Shown piece by piece: positions 1 to 8,779 of a stretch of DNA of 64,000 bases; positions within the stretch are counted from its first letter, which is position 1; every line of letters begins with the position of its first letter. A program made the position numbers and the translations under genes. The notes beneath the pieces were generated by a model. That model made no database searches. It was not told where the DNA came from and was given only the letters and a program-made list of their open reading frames with translations. This stretch comes from Anaerolineales bacterium. GTDB lineage: Bacteria > Chloroflexota > Anaerolineae > Anaerolineales > Villigracilaceae. The stretch covers positions 3,378,136-3,442,135 of the forward strand of contig CP129481.1 of assembly GCA_030583905.1 (NCBI GenBank). The letters run 5' to 3'.

Positions 1-42
1 GGAGGATTCAGGGAGATGGTAGTCGAAGTCGGCGGTTTTCAT
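1..42 (-). CDS. queA: QueA N-terminus (tRNA queuosine synthesis), cut by the window start
   Basis: Only 14 codons are visible, read leftward from an ATG at 42. They give MKTADFDYHLPESS, which matches the usual start of S-adenosylmethionine:tRNA ribosyltransferase-isomerase (basic residue, then DFDY-LPE). QueA makes epoxyqueuosine from preQ1-modified tRNA. The Tgt enzyme of the same pathway lies 21 kb away in this window. The call rests on a short N-terminal motif and the rest of the gene is outside the window. Confidence 0.72.
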   Translation of the reverse strand, partial: MKTADFDYHLPESS

Positions 43-166
43 AACAATTATCAAATCATAATGCATTAAATCCAAAATTTGCGGGTGGAGGCAGTATAAT
101 CACCCCACCACAGTGAGGGAAATCAAAGGCGTCCCTTACAGAAGATAGAAACGAGTCGGATAAAAA
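43..166. promoter_or_regulatory. Divergent intergenic region between queA and the STAND gene
   Basis: This short gap must hold the promoters of both divergent genes. A TATAAT hexamer at 95-100 reads rightward, and TATACT can be read leftward from almost the same bases. I see no convincing -35 box for either at 16-18 bases, so the assignment is tentative. Confidence 0.35.
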
Positions 167-3100
167 ATGCTTGAGAGTATATTTCTCGCTGTCGCAGAAG
201 CCGTTTTCTCGTATGTGATCACCACCCTTGATCCCGTCCAGCCGATCAAAAAGCGGCTGGGACGGGAACCTGCAAGGCTGGCATTTCAAAAAGCATTATC
301 ACGGGCATACAGCGCCTTTGCCCGTCAATATCCCGAGTACACCGCATCGTTATTCGATCAAACTTTTCTCACGGGGGCGGGTGCGCCCGAACTTGCAAAA
401 TTACTGACACGCCATCTAACCCCCGACCCTGCAATCTTTGCCCAGGCATGGGGCACATCCATCGGGTTGGACATTAACTCCCCGTTCTGCCGGGAAGCGA
501 CAAAGCCCGCCGCTGATTTTCTGAATTGGCTCGAAACAGAACTCAAATCCGAAACGGTCTTTCAACCGATCTTCGATTCACGCGCGCTTGAAAGTCTGCC
601 CAACCTTGAGAACCAACTTGAGAAGCTGACAGCCGAACTCAAACGCGGACTCGACGCGGCGTTGAAGACCGCCACCGACTACGAAAAAATCGTTCTGGAC
701 ATAAGCGGGGACGTAAGCGGTTCAAATATCATCACTGGAAACGACAACCAGATCACCGTTTCGAACATATTCAACCATTACCACACAGGCGCGTTCGCCA
801 CGCTCAGCGATTATTACATCGCTCCCGACGCCGTTTTCCAACGCGTGCGCGTGGATGAATTTGTCGGACGCGATTGGCTGAGCGCAAAAGTGGACGCCTT
901 TCTGAATGATCCCGACAACCGATCGGGCATTTTCCTATTGATCGGGGAAGCGGGCGTGGGCAAAACCTCCTTCATGGCGCATCTGGTCAGGGAAAGAAGA
1001 TACCTGCATCTCTTTGCAGAACAGGCGCCGGGCGACGCCAACCTGCGCAGAGCATTGCAATCGCTCGGTTCGCAGCTCGTGACCCGCCATCAAATTGCGC
1101 CCTACAAAGACCGCGACACGCTGACCCAACTGGCGGAGTTCCCCGATTTTCTGGACAAATTACTGCGTCTCGCCGCCAACACCCTTGCCAAAGGTGAAAA
1201 GATCGTGATCGTATGCGACGCACTGGACGAAGCAGGGACCGCCCCCGACGGCAATGTCTTCGGCGTGCCCAACGTCCTGCCCGATAACGTTTACTTCATC
1301 CTCTCACAAAGACCGGTCAGCACAAAACTGCCGAACGTCCCCACCTGCAAAGAGACGCTCGAAGCGCGCGGGGACGAAAACCTGCAGGATATGGAAGATT
1401 ATCTAAAGGCGCTCTGCAAGCGCCCGGAGATCGCGGGGCAATTACGCGCAAAAAACTACAGCGATGAATTCTTCGTCCAAACGTTGAAAGAGAAAAGCCT
1501 CGGCGTGTGGATGTACCTGCACTACATCATCGAGGAGATCGGCAAGGGCTCGCGCGCCCCATTGGAACTTGAAAACCTGCCCACCGGCCTGGTGGGATAT
1601 TACGCGGATCACTGGAACGACTGGCGCGAAGGAAGGAACGGACACGGCGAAGGACCCCAAAAATGGGACGAACTCTACGCGCCGCTGTTGACCACGCTCG
1701 CCGCGGCACAGGAGCCGGTCACCATCGAACAGATCATGAAATGGTCGGGGGTGCAGACCCGCCAACGCGAAGTCCTTCGTTTGCTCAATGAACACTGGCG
1801 CTCCTTCCTGACGATCCGCAAAGAGCAGGGCAACACGCTGTACGCGCCCTACCACGCCAGCTTCAGGGATTTTCTGACCGGGAAGGTGGACTTCACACAA
1901 TTGCGATCAGCCGAAAATTACCTCGTAGAAGATCTGGCTGGGCACACGAAGGATGCGCACCAACGCATCGTGGATGCCTTTCGCGAGGAGTGCGACGGCG
2001 TCTGGCACGAGCTGGTGGAGGACGATTATCCCCGGCTGTACCTCACCACCCACCTCGATGAAGCGGGCGAACATCAAACACTGAAGAACCTGCTCACCGA
2101 AGGAACTAAAAACATCCCCTGGGCGGAGGCGCGTTATAAAAAGGAGGAAACCCACGCCGGGTATTTGAATGACCTGGAGCATGTGTGGAATATCGCAGGA
2201 AAAACAGACGATCTGGGGTTACAGATTCGCTGTATGCTGATCGAGAACAGCATCCGCTCGCTGGCAAAGAACATTCTACCGAACCTTCTGGCAGAACTGG
2301 CAAAAAGCGGCATGTGGAGTTACCCCAGATGTCTGGCGACCATCAAGCAGATGCCGGATGCAAACCAACAAGCCGAGGCGATCGAACTGCTGCTCCCCAC
2401 TCTTCCCACAACACTTCTGGAGCAAATCCTCTCCGCCGCACGCGAGATCAAGGATGAATCCGCCCGCGCCCGCGCCTTCTCCGCCCTCGCCCCCCACCTC
2501 ACCGACGAACTCAAACTTCAATTGCTCTCCGCCGCACGCGAGATCAAGGATGAAGACGCCCGCGCCCGCGCCTTCTCCGCCCTCGCCCCCCACCTCACCG
2601 ACGAACTCAAACTTCAATTGCTCTCCGCCGCACGCGAGATCAAGGCTGAATACGCCCGCGCCAGCGCCTTCTCAGAAATCGCCCCCCACCTCACCGACGA
2701 ACTCAAACTTACAGTACTTTCCGAAGCGCTCTCCGCCGCACGCGAGATCAAGGATGAATCCGCCCGCGCCTACATCTTCGTCACTCTCGCCCCCCACCTC
2801 ACCGACGAACTCAAACTTACAGTACTTTCCGAAGCGCTCTCCGCCGCACGCGAGATCAAGGATGAATACGCCCGCGCCTACATCTTCGTCACTCTCGCCC
2901 CCCACCTCACCGACGAACTCAAACTTACAGTACTTTCCGAAGCGCTCTCCGCCGCACGCGAGATCAAGGATGAAGACGCCCGCGCCCGCGCCTTCTCCGC
3001 CCTCGCCCCCCACCTCATGGGTGACAGAAAGGTGGAAATGCTGATCGAGGCGTTATTTTGCAGTCAAGATAGTTTTCAGATCGAACAGATCATGGAAGAG

Positions 3101-3292
3101 TGGAAAACTGTAGATTACGATGGTTTTCAGGAAAAGGCGTCCGAATTCCTAAGAAAGGTTTCTTCAAAAGATAGGGAAGAAGGGATATCCACCGTGAAGG
3201 AACTCCTGCCAGCGCTCCAGCACATCGGAGACGAGAAAATTACGGGCGATATCGTACGCGCCATTCTCGATACGGTCCATTGGTGGCCATAA
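167..3292 (+). CDS. STAND/NACHT-like P-loop ATPase with C-terminal helical repeats
   Basis: This 1041-residue protein has three parts. Residues 1 to about 170 are helical and I do not recognise them; they are in the place of an effector-associated domain. A short beta segment rich in G, S, N and I follows (about 180-205), a type often seen before NACHT modules. The ATPase module has Walker A GEAGVGKT (residues 260-267) and a Walker B-like IVIVCDALDE near 350. The C-terminal third carries six almost identical 32- or 36-residue units around SAAREIKDE-ARA-F--LAPHLTDELKL, followed by a divergent tail. Proteins with this layout act as ligand-triggered switches, often in anti-phage defence or signalling. 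No partner gene lies beside it: the next gene, DUF2905, is convergent and ends three bases away. The ATPase assignment is firm; a defence role is inference. Confidence 0.8.
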   Translation: MLESIFLAVAEAVFSYVITTLDPVQPIKKRLGREPARLAFQKALSRAYSAFARQYPEYTASLFDQTFLTGAGAPELAKLLTRHLTPDPAIFAQAWGTSIGLDINSPFCREATKPAADFLNWLETELKSETVFQPIFDSRALESLPNLENQLEKLTAELKRGLDAALKTATDYEKIVLDISGDVSGSNIITGNDNQITVSNIFNHYHTGAFATLSDYYIAPDAVFQRVRVDEFVGRDWLSAKVDAFLNDPDNRSGIFLLIGEAGVGKTSFMAHLVRERRYLHLFAEQAPGDANLRRALQSLGSQLVTRHQIAPYKDRDTLTQLAEFPDFLDKLLRLAANTLAKGEKIVIVCDALDEAGTAPDGNVFGVPNVLPDNVYFILSQRPVSTKLPNVPTCKETLEARGDENLQDMEDYLKALCKRPEIAGQLRAKNYSDEFFVQTLKEKSLGVWMYLHYIIEEIGKGSRAPLELENLPTGLVGYYADHWNDWREGRNGHGEGPQKWDELYAPLLTTLAAAQEPVTIEQIMKWSGVQTRQREVLRLLNEHWRSFLTIRKEQGNTLYAPYHASFRDFLTGKVDFTQLRSAENYLVEDLAGHTKDAHQRIVDAFREECDGVWHELVEDDYPRLYLTTHLDEAGEHQTLKNLLTEGTKNIPWAEARYKKEETHAGYLNDLEHVWNIAGKTDDLGLQIRCMLIENSIRSLAKNILPNLLAELAKSGMWSYPRCLATIKQMPDANQQAEAIELLLPTLPTTLLEQILSAAREIKDESARARAFSALAPHLTDELKLQLLSAAREIKDEDARARAFSALAPHLTDELKLQLLSAAREIKAEYARASAFSEIAPHLTDELKLTVLSEALSAAREIKDESARAYIFVTLAPHLTDELKLTVLSEALSAAREIKDEYARAYIFVTLAPHLTDELKLTVLSEALSAAREIKDEDARARAFSALAPHLMGDRKVEMLIEALFCSQDSFQIEQIMEEWKTVDYDGFQEKASEFLRKVSSKDREEGISTVKELLPALQHIGDEKITGDIVRAILDTVHWWP
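2429..3020 (+). repeat. Six tandem coding repeats (96/108 bp) in the STAND gene
   Basis: Units beginning CTCTCCGCCGCACGCGAGAT start at 2429, 2525, 2621, 2729, 2837 and 2945. The first two steps are 96 bases and the last three are 108; the longer units add a stretch encoding TVLSEA. The units are nearly identical at the DNA level, including synonymous positions, which points to recent expansion or homogenisation. Codons differ mainly after the KDE motif (S, D or Y) and in the RAF/YIF positions. Confidence 0.95.
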
Positions 3293-3294
3293 AG

Positions 3295-3522
3295 TTATTT
3301 GCCGAAGAAGCGGGAAAATAAGTTCAGCAATATGCTCAGCACCACCGAAACCAGAACCGAACTTGCCAGCGGGAAGTAAAACGTCCCATTCTCCCCTTCG
3401 ATACGGATGTCGCCGGGCAGACGTCCGAGCGGAATGCCGAGTTTCGCGGCGAGATACACTCCCCCGCCGATCAGAAAGAGCGCAATTCCACCAAGCATGA
3501 GATAACGGGCGATGGTTTCCAT
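3295..3522 (-). CDS. DUF2905 small membrane protein
   Basis: This is a 75-residue protein with two hydrophobic segments (about 6-25 and 52-70) around a conserved centre, LGRLPGDIRIEG, which is the hallmark of DUF2905. The function is unknown. The gene follows ruvB on the same strand, 98 bases downstream, an arrangement I recall as common for this family. A palindromic repeat lies between them. Its stop codon is only a few bases from the end of the convergent STAND gene. Confidence 0.85.
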   Translation of the reverse strand: METIARYLMLGGIALFLIGGGVYLAAKLGIPLGRLPGDIRIEGENGTFYFPLASSVLVSVVLSILLNLFSRFFGK

Positions 3523-3531
3523 AAACGCATC

Positions 3532-3621
3532 ATGTCATTGCGAGGAGGCGCTCTTTGCCAACGAAGCAATCTCGCGATTGAGTTGGGGATTGCTTCGCCG
3601 CTGAGCGGCTCGCAATGACAT
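3532..3621. repeat. Palindromic intergenic repeat, ATGTCATTGCGAG type
   Basis: The outer arms ATGTCATTGCGAG and CTCGCAATGACAT are exact inverted repeats. Inner arms CGAAGCAATC and GATTGCTTCG form a second stem. The element ends at the last base of the ruvB stop codon. A single arm of the same family occurs near 4779-4790. Confidence 0.85.
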
Positions 3622-4643
3622 CACAACAACCTCGGCTGTCCCTCCTCCGTATACTCGTACCCCAAATGCTCATACGCGAATTTGGTCGCCACGCGTCCCT
3701 GCGGCGTGCGGTCGAGAAAACCCAATTGCAGAAGATACGGCTCGACCACATCCATGATCGTATCCTGCTCCTCGCTGATGGACGCGGCAATGGTATTCAA
3801 GCCCACCGGTCCGCCGCTGTATTTTTCGATGATGGTTTTCAGCACGCGGCGGTCCACGTCGTCCAAACCGAGCGGATCGACCTGCAGCAAGTCCAACGCT
3901 TCCCTGGCGACGTTCTGCGTGATGACACCATCCGCGCGAACTTGGGCAAAGTCCCTGACGCGGCGCAGGAGACGCAACGCAATGCGCGGAGTCCCGCGCG
4001 CGCGCCTCGCCACCTCGCTGATGCCTGATTCGTCGGCGGAGACCTTGAGCATCCCCGACGCCCTTGCGACGATCTGCTTCATCGCTTCGATATCGTAATA
4101 ATCCAAGCGATAGACCGCGCCAAAACGCGCGCGCAGCGGAGCCGTGACCAAAGCCAGCCGGGTCGTCGCTCCGACCACAGTAAACCGTGGCAGTTTCAGG
4201 CGGATGGAACGAGCCGAAGGTCCCTTACCGATGACGATATCCAGCGAGTAATCCTCCATGGCGGGATACAACACTTCCTCCACGGCGCGTCCGAGGCGGT
4301 GAATTTCGTCGATGAACAGAACATCCCCCGCGCGGAGATTGGTGAGGATGGCGGCAAGGTCGCCCGCGCGCTCGATGGCGGGACCCGCCGTCACCTTGAC
4401 GTTGACTCCCATCTCGTTGCCGAGCACATGCGCCAGCGTGGTCTTCCCCAAACCGGGCGGACCGTAGAACAGGACGTGATCCAACGCCTCACTGCGATGC
4501 TTCGCCGCATCGATGAGAATGGACAGATTTTCCCTGACCTGATCCTGACCGATGATATCCGCCAGCCTCTGCGGACGCAGGGCGTTATCCACGCGGTCGT
4601 CGGGTTTGGATTCGGGGTCGAGAGGGCGGGATGATTTAGCCAT
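3621..4643 (-). CDS. ruvB: Holliday junction branch migration helicase RuvB
   Basis: RuvB is the hexameric AAA+ motor that drives branch migration with RuvA. The 340-residue product has Walker [10 protein letters not shown], Walker [10 protein letters not shown], sensor 1 with GATTR, and a C-terminal winged helix ending in the conserved [16 protein letters not shown] start it at the ATG at 4643 ([11 protein letters not shown]), because upstream in-frame codons encode an unconserved extension. ruvA and ruvC are not in the window. The stop codon touches a palindromic repeat. Confidence 0.97.
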   Translation of the reverse strand: MAKSSRPLDPESKPDDRVDNALRPQRLADIIGQDQVRENLSILIDAAKHRSEALDHVLFYGPPGLGKTTLAHVLGNEMGVNVKVTAGPAIERAGDLAAILTNLRAGDVLFIDEIHRLGRAVEEVLYPAMEDYSLDIVIGKGPSARSIRLKLPRFTVVGATTRLALVTAPLRARFGAVYRLDYYDIEAMKQIVARASGMLKVSADESGISEVARRARGTPRIALRLLRRVRDFAQVRADGVITQNVAREALDLLQVDPLGLDDVDRRVLKTIIEKYSGGPVGLNTIAASISEEQDTIMDVVEPYLLQLGFLDRTPQGRVATKFAYEHLGYEYTEEGQPRLL

Positions 4644-4727
4644 AAAGGCGATTATACCCTCCATGCCGTTGCAAGCGAGCACAGCGAACGAAACATCCTC
4701 CTCATATGTAAAAGATTGCTTCGGTCT

Positions 4728-4773
4728 GTGGTTTCGATACGGGCGGGAAGGACACCCGCCCTACTCAACCACC
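4728..4773 (-). repeat. Palindromic repeat, GGTTGAGTAG ... TATCGAAACC family
   Basis: Read on the minus strand, the element runs from GGTGGTTGAGTAG to GTATCGAAACCAC with a GGGCGGGTG/CACCCGCCC-like centre. Two more copies lie at 11293-11334 and 11369-11415, so this is a dispersed family. Confidence 0.8.
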
Positions 4774-4790
4774 AGCCCTCGCAATGACAT

Positions 4791-4831
4791 TAAAAAAACA
4801 GCAGGGATGACCCGGCATCGGTCATCCCTGC
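4791..4831 (-). terminator. Rho-independent terminator (minus strand)
   Basis: A perfect 12-base stem, GCAGGGATGACC/GGTCATCCCTGC (4801-4831), is followed on the minus strand by a run of seven T. It would end transcripts coming from the efflux cluster whose last gene stops at 5148. Confidence 0.8.
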
Positions 4832-4997
4832 AAAACGGTTTGCTCTTCGGCAGTCTGGCGATCATGATCACAAAAATAATGAACGTGATTTTAGACCCAT
4901 GACTTTGCGTCATCAGGTTTCCCTGATTTTGCGTTTCGGCAGTCGGTCGGTCATGACCAGAAAATACACTGGTTGTAGACGCTCTGACTTTGCGCCG

Positions 4998-5023
4998 CCG
5001 CCTTTTGGCGGTTTTGCTTTTTT
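4998..5023 (+). terminator. Possible plus-strand terminator hairpin
   Basis: A CCGCC-TTTT-GGCGG hairpin is followed by a T-rich run. There is no supported plus-strand gene upstream, so its role is unclear. Confidence 0.35.
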
Positions 5024-5147
5024 CGGCAACCCTGGTCATCATGGCTCAGTTCAGCTTTAGATGCAGGGCTTTGCTCGGCTGGGTTTTCCACAGCCTTGCT
5101 CTTTATCGGAGCATTTATATTATTGCATTTTTCGACGCGAAATTCAA

Positions 5148-6275
5148 TCACTCACTTGTTCTAAAAATCGTTTCGACCGTCATGCCCCATTTCATGCGCG
5201 GATCGGCGTCGTCCACACGGATGCGGACGGTATAGAGGATGTCGCCGCCCTGCTGGATGAAGGCATTGCTGATCGCGGTCACGACGCCGCTCAATTCCAC
5301 GCCGGGCAGGGCATCGGGGACGATGGTCACACTTTGACCGACGCGCAGTTCGACGACTTCCAACTCGGTCACGTCGGTGGTTTCAACGATCCACGCGCTG
5401 AAATCGGCAAGGCTGACCGCGCGGGTCTCAGGACCGACCTGATCGCCGACCTTTACGTTCACATCCGCGATCGTCCCATTGAACGGCGCAGTGATGACAA
5501 AATTCGCAAGCGCATCCTTGGCTGCATCGAGGTTGGATTTGGCAAGCGCAAGCTGGTCGGCATTGGGACCATCGAGGCTGATCTCATATTGATACTTCGC
5601 CTCGGCTTCTGCGGCGAGCGCACCGTCATACGCGGCTTTGACCGTGTCTCGCCGGCGGACCTCCTCCTCCAGCGCACGGATGGCGCTGTTCAATTCATTT
5701 TGCGCATCCTCCAGATCATCTTCAGCCGTCTGGCGGCGCGAATTGTTTTCGTCCAAGTCCTTATACTTGTCAAATTCGTCCTGCGCATCTTTCAAGTCAT
5801 CGCGCGCATCCTGCACATCCGCTTCAAGGTCTTCGATGCGGTCTTCGATACCGTCCACATCCACATCCTCCCATGCCTCCTCCGCCCGTGCGCGGACGAC
5901 CTGCGCATCCATATACGCCTGCCAGAGGCGGGCGCGATCCCCGCTTTCATTGCGGAGCAGGGCATCGTAGGCATTCTGCGCGACAAGAAGCTGCGCCTCC
6001 GCCGCCCCCGCATTTGCGAGGCGCATCAGAACATCGCCCTCGCTGACGGTATCCCCCGCCTGCACAAGCACTTCCGCCACGATGCCGCGCGCCAAAAAGC
6101 TCAGGCTCGTCCCGCGGACCGGAACCAGCCGTCCCTCGGCGATGACATCATTCACAGCAGCGACCGCCCCCGCATCAAACTCAGGAGCTGCGGGAGTTTG
6201 TTCCGCCCCACACGCTGCAAGGAATAACGCCAGCGCGGCGAACAAGGAAATCAAGATCTGTACATTTTTCTTCAT
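5148..6275 (-). CDS. Membrane-fusion lipoprotein of an ABC efflux system (MacA/HlyD-like)
   Basis: This is a 375-residue periplasmic-adaptor protein of the HlyD/MacA type, last gene of the minus-strand efflux cluster. The start at 6275 gives a lipoprotein signal peptide ending LFLAAC. Then come a first barrel-lipoyl half with LVQAGDTVSEGDVLM, a long charged coiled-coil hairpin (about residues 110-230, many D, E, R, K and A), the second lipoyl half with FNGTIADVNVKVGDQVG, and a C-terminal beta-barrel region (VGQSVTIVPDALPG). In the family the adaptor couples an inner-membrane permease to export. Its partner is the FtsX-type permease starting 64 bases upstream. Confidence 0.88.
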   Translation of the reverse strand: MKKNVQILISLFAALALFLAACGAEQTPAAPEFDAGAVAAVNDVIAEGRLVPVRGTSLSFLARGIVAEVLVQAGDTVSEGDVLMRLANAGAAEAQLLVAQNAYDALLRNESGDRARLWQAYMDAQVVRARAEEAWEDVDVDGIEDRIEDLEADVQDARDDLKDAQDEFDKYKDLDENNSRRQTAEDDLEDAQNELNSAIRALEEEVRRRDTVKAAYDGALAAEAEAKYQYEISLDGPNADQLALAKSNLDAAKDALANFVITAPFNGTIADVNVKVGDQVGPETRAVSLADFSAWIVETTDVTELEVVELRVGQSVTIVPDALPGVELSGVVTAISNAFIQQGGDILYTVRIRVDDADPRMKWGMTVETIFRTSE

Positions 6276-6339
6276 GGAAACCTTCTTTATATAAATGATT
6301 ATCGTTGCTTCGTCATTCGTTCTTCGCAATGACGCTTTG

Positions 6340-8775
6340 TTACTCGTACGCCAGCACTTCCCGGATGGTCAGCCGCGCCGCAGAACGGGCGGGCATGACC
6401 GAGCCCAACACGGAAAGCAACAGCACCAAACCAAGCCAAATGGCATAGCCCATATAGGTGAATACCACGTCAATAGGCGTCTCGAAGATCGCCAAACTTA
6501 CGATGGTGGACAGCAAATAGGTGAACGGGATGGACAGCACGATCGCCAGCCCGAACGAGATAAACCCGATCACAAAGCCCTCGCCGATGACCGTCCGCAT
6601 GACAGCGCGGTCGTCCGCGCCGATGGCACGCATGATGCCGATCTCGCGCGTGCGCTCGAGCACGTTCATGCCCATCGTGCCGGTCAACCCCATCGCGCCG
6701 ACGATGGCAGTCAGGATCGCCATAATGAGCAGGAAAACGATCAGGATGTCCAAACTTTCAGAAACTGAATCAAGCGAGGCTGAGCCTGATTCGGCTTGTC
6801 TCACCCGAAACCCCAGCGCGCGGAAATGATCATCCAGTTGCTCCGCCATTGCATCCTGATAGGCGCGTCCATGTTCTTCGGTCACCACGCGGAAGGAAAA
6901 GGAACGGTTGGTGAGATTGAGCACCCGTTCGGCGTATTCCAACGGCGTGTACGCCAGAACGCCTTCATACCCGACGAACTTAAAGATCCCCACCACCTCC
7001 CAGACTTCATCGCGACCGTTCACTTTGAGGTAGATCGAATCGCCGGGCTGTAATCCGGGATAGAACTTGAGAACGGATTCGCTGACCGCGATCTTGCGGA
7101 CATCGTCCGCCGCGATGAACCGTCCCGATACCATCAACGGATCGACCAGTTCACTGTTCGCAGGCGGCGCAAGCAGGTTGACACTGTCCGCCACCGCGCC
7201 ATCGGGATATAACAACTCCGTGCCGATGAACTGCCAGCCTTCCACGCGCTGCACGCCCTCGATCTGGGATGCGGCACGCTGTACCTCCGAAATGCGGTAG
7301 GGACGGTCAAAGTCGAGCGTGACATCGGCTCGGAAATAACTGCCGATCTGGTCGGTGTAATCGCGCAGGCTGGTGCGCACATTGAAGACGGCGATAAAGA
7401 TCGCGCCGCCCATGGTGAGCGTGAACAGGGTCAGCACCAGACGCCCGCGCCTGCGGAAGGTGTTGCGCAGGGAAATGATGAACGGACGCGGCACATGGAT
7501 CCCGCGCATGGCAAGGATACGCGTCAGGCGCACCAGCATCCAATCCAGCCAGCTGACGCGTGTTTCCTGTCCCGCCGCCTGCGGCTTGGACTCGTCGCCA
7601 GTCAGGTCATTGCTCAACGCGCGCAGCACCGTGATCCGCGAACCGTTCAACACAGGCGAGAGTCCCGCCACCAGCGGCACCAACAATCCGACCGCGATCT
7701 GCACGATGAGCGCCAGCGGCACGATCCGATACCCAAGCAGATTGAAGTTCAACATCGTGGCGATGTAATCCGACAACAGATAGGCGCCCCATCCCCCGGC
7801 GGGAATGGCGATCAACAACGCCATCACGGCAAATGCCATGATGAGCGTGAGATACATATAGAAGACCTGATGATTCCGCCCGCCGACCAATTTCATCACA
7901 CCGATGTGGCGCAAATGCTGGTTAAGCAGCGCGCTCAGAGTGTTCGCGATCAACGAACTGGAGAGGAACACGATCAACACGCCCAGCGCCAGCAGAATAC
8001 CGAGCACGGCGTTCAAGATGTCGGTCAGGGGATGCTTGTTCCTTTCCGAATAGCGGATGCGCGAAACGGTCGTACCGTTCTTCTCAAGTTTGGCGCGCAG
8101 ATCGCCGCCCACATTGCGGATGTGCGCCAGGTCGTTCGGATTCTCCAGAACCGTTGCATAGACGCGGTTGAACGTCTGCGGCTGGCGCAGGGTTTGCATG
8201 GTGTCCATATCGGTGAAGGCGAAAGGCGGCGCAAGGAAATCCCCCGCGCCCGTGCTGGTATCCTGCACGAGCCCGACCACCTTCAATCTCTTCAACGACC
8301 CATCCGACAATTCAAAGACAAGGTCCTCGCCGACGGAAACGTCGATCTTTTCCAGAACTTTCTTATCGATGATGATCTCGTTCTTGCCCGCCTCGGACTC
8401 CCCTTCAATTGGTATCAGCAAATTGACCTTGTTCTCGCGGAAACTTTCCATCGCGATCAGGTCAATGGTCACCCACTGGGCGCTGGTCTCCGTCCGCACG
8501 CGGTAGTTGATAGTGCGCCGTCCCTCCACATCCTTGATGCCCGGTGAATTCCGAATGGACGAAAGCACATCCTGGTCAATGCCGGAGGTGCGCAAATCGA
8601 TATTGCTGGGATTGTTCGCCGCATACGAAACGTCCATATCGTTGGAAATGATCATATAGGTCCCTGCGATGACTCCAATGGAAAATACGCCCACTGCAAT
8701 GGAAAACACCACCAGCAGGGTGCGCGCCTTGCTGTCCCACAGATCGTGAAATACTTTACGCCAGCGTGGTCTCAT
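6340..8775 (-). CDS. ABC transporter permease with two MacB/FtsX halves
   Basis: The 811-residue integral membrane protein is built from two similar halves. Each has an N-terminal transmembrane helix (about 17-43, and again after 430), an extracytoplasmic MacB periplasmic-core-like domain, and a three-helix FtsX domain (about 255-385 and 680-805). The second FtsX domain carries the typical RTREIGIMRAIGA coupling-helix sequence; the first has LRHIGVMKLVGG. With two halves on one chain, one copy could bind two different ATPases, and two are encoded upstream in the cluster. It starts four bases after the stop of the histidine kinase gene, so the genes are probably co-transcribed. The substrate is unknown. 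Confidence 0.9.
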   Translation of the reverse strand: MRPRWRKVFHDLWDSKARTLLVVFSIAVGVFSIGVIAGTYMIISNDMDVSYAANNPSNIDLRTSGIDQDVLSSIRNSPGIKDVEGRRTINYRVRTETSAQWVTIDLIAMESFRENKVNLLIPIEGESEAGKNEIIIDKKVLEKIDVSVGEDLVFELSDGSLKRLKVVGLVQDTSTGAGDFLAPPFAFTDMDTMQTLRQPQTFNRVYATVLENPNDLAHIRNVGGDLRAKLEKNGTTVSRIRYSERNKHPLTDILNAVLGILLALGVLIVFLSSSLIANTLSALLNQHLRHIGVMKLVGGRNHQVFYMYLTLIMAFAVMALLIAIPAGGWGAYLLSDYIATMLNFNLLGYRIVPLALIVQIAVGLLVPLVAGLSPVLNGSRITVLRALSNDLTGDESKPQAAGQETRVSWLDWMLVRLTRILAMRGIHVPRPFIISLRNTFRRRGRLVLTLFTLTMGGAIFIAVFNVRTSLRDYTDQIGSYFRADVTLDFDRPYRISEVQRAASQIEGVQRVEGWQFIGTELLYPDGAVADSVNLLAPPANSELVDPLMVSGRFIAADDVRKIAVSESVLKFYPGLQPGDSIYLKVNGRDEVWEVVGIFKFVGYEGVLAYTPLEYAERVLNLTNRSFSFRVVTEEHGRAYQDAMAEQLDDHFRALGFRVRQAESGSASLDSVSESLDILIVFLLIMAILTAIVGAMGLTGTMGMNVLERTREIGIMRAIGADDRAVMRTVIGEGFVIGFISFGLAIVLSIPFTYLLSTIVSLAIFETPIDVVFTYMGYAIWLGLVLLLSVLGSVMPARSAARLTIREVLAYE

Positions 8776-8779
8776 AATC

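Larger units (their letters stand above)
4644..5147. other. 504-base region without a supported gene; repeats and hairpins
   Basis: Short open frames exist on both strands, but none has a recognisable domain or good start context. The region holds a GGTTGAGTAG-type repeat (4728-4773), half of a CATTGCGAG-type repeat (about 4779-4790), a strong hairpin reading as a minus-strand terminator (4791-4831) and a smaller plus-strand hairpin with a T-run (4998-5023). The ruvB promoter should lie near 4650-4720. Confidence 0.6.

Noticed and set aside
2429..3020. Regular direct repeats that could suggest a CRISPR array
   Set aside because: Repeats are contiguous, in frame with a long protein, and have no unique spacers.
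2358..3044. Open frames rich in Pro/Ser/Arg on both strands inside the STAND repeats
   Set aside because: They are alternative-frame readings of the GC-rich tandem coding repeat and show only the repeat period.
4761..5042. Possible 93-codon minus-strand gene
   Set aside because: It runs through a terminator hairpin and repeat arms, has no known domain and a basic low-complexity start.
5061..6227. Long plus-strand open frame of 388 codons
   Set aside because: It lies opposite the membrane-fusion lipoprotein, which has a signal peptide and family motifs; the shadow frame has none.
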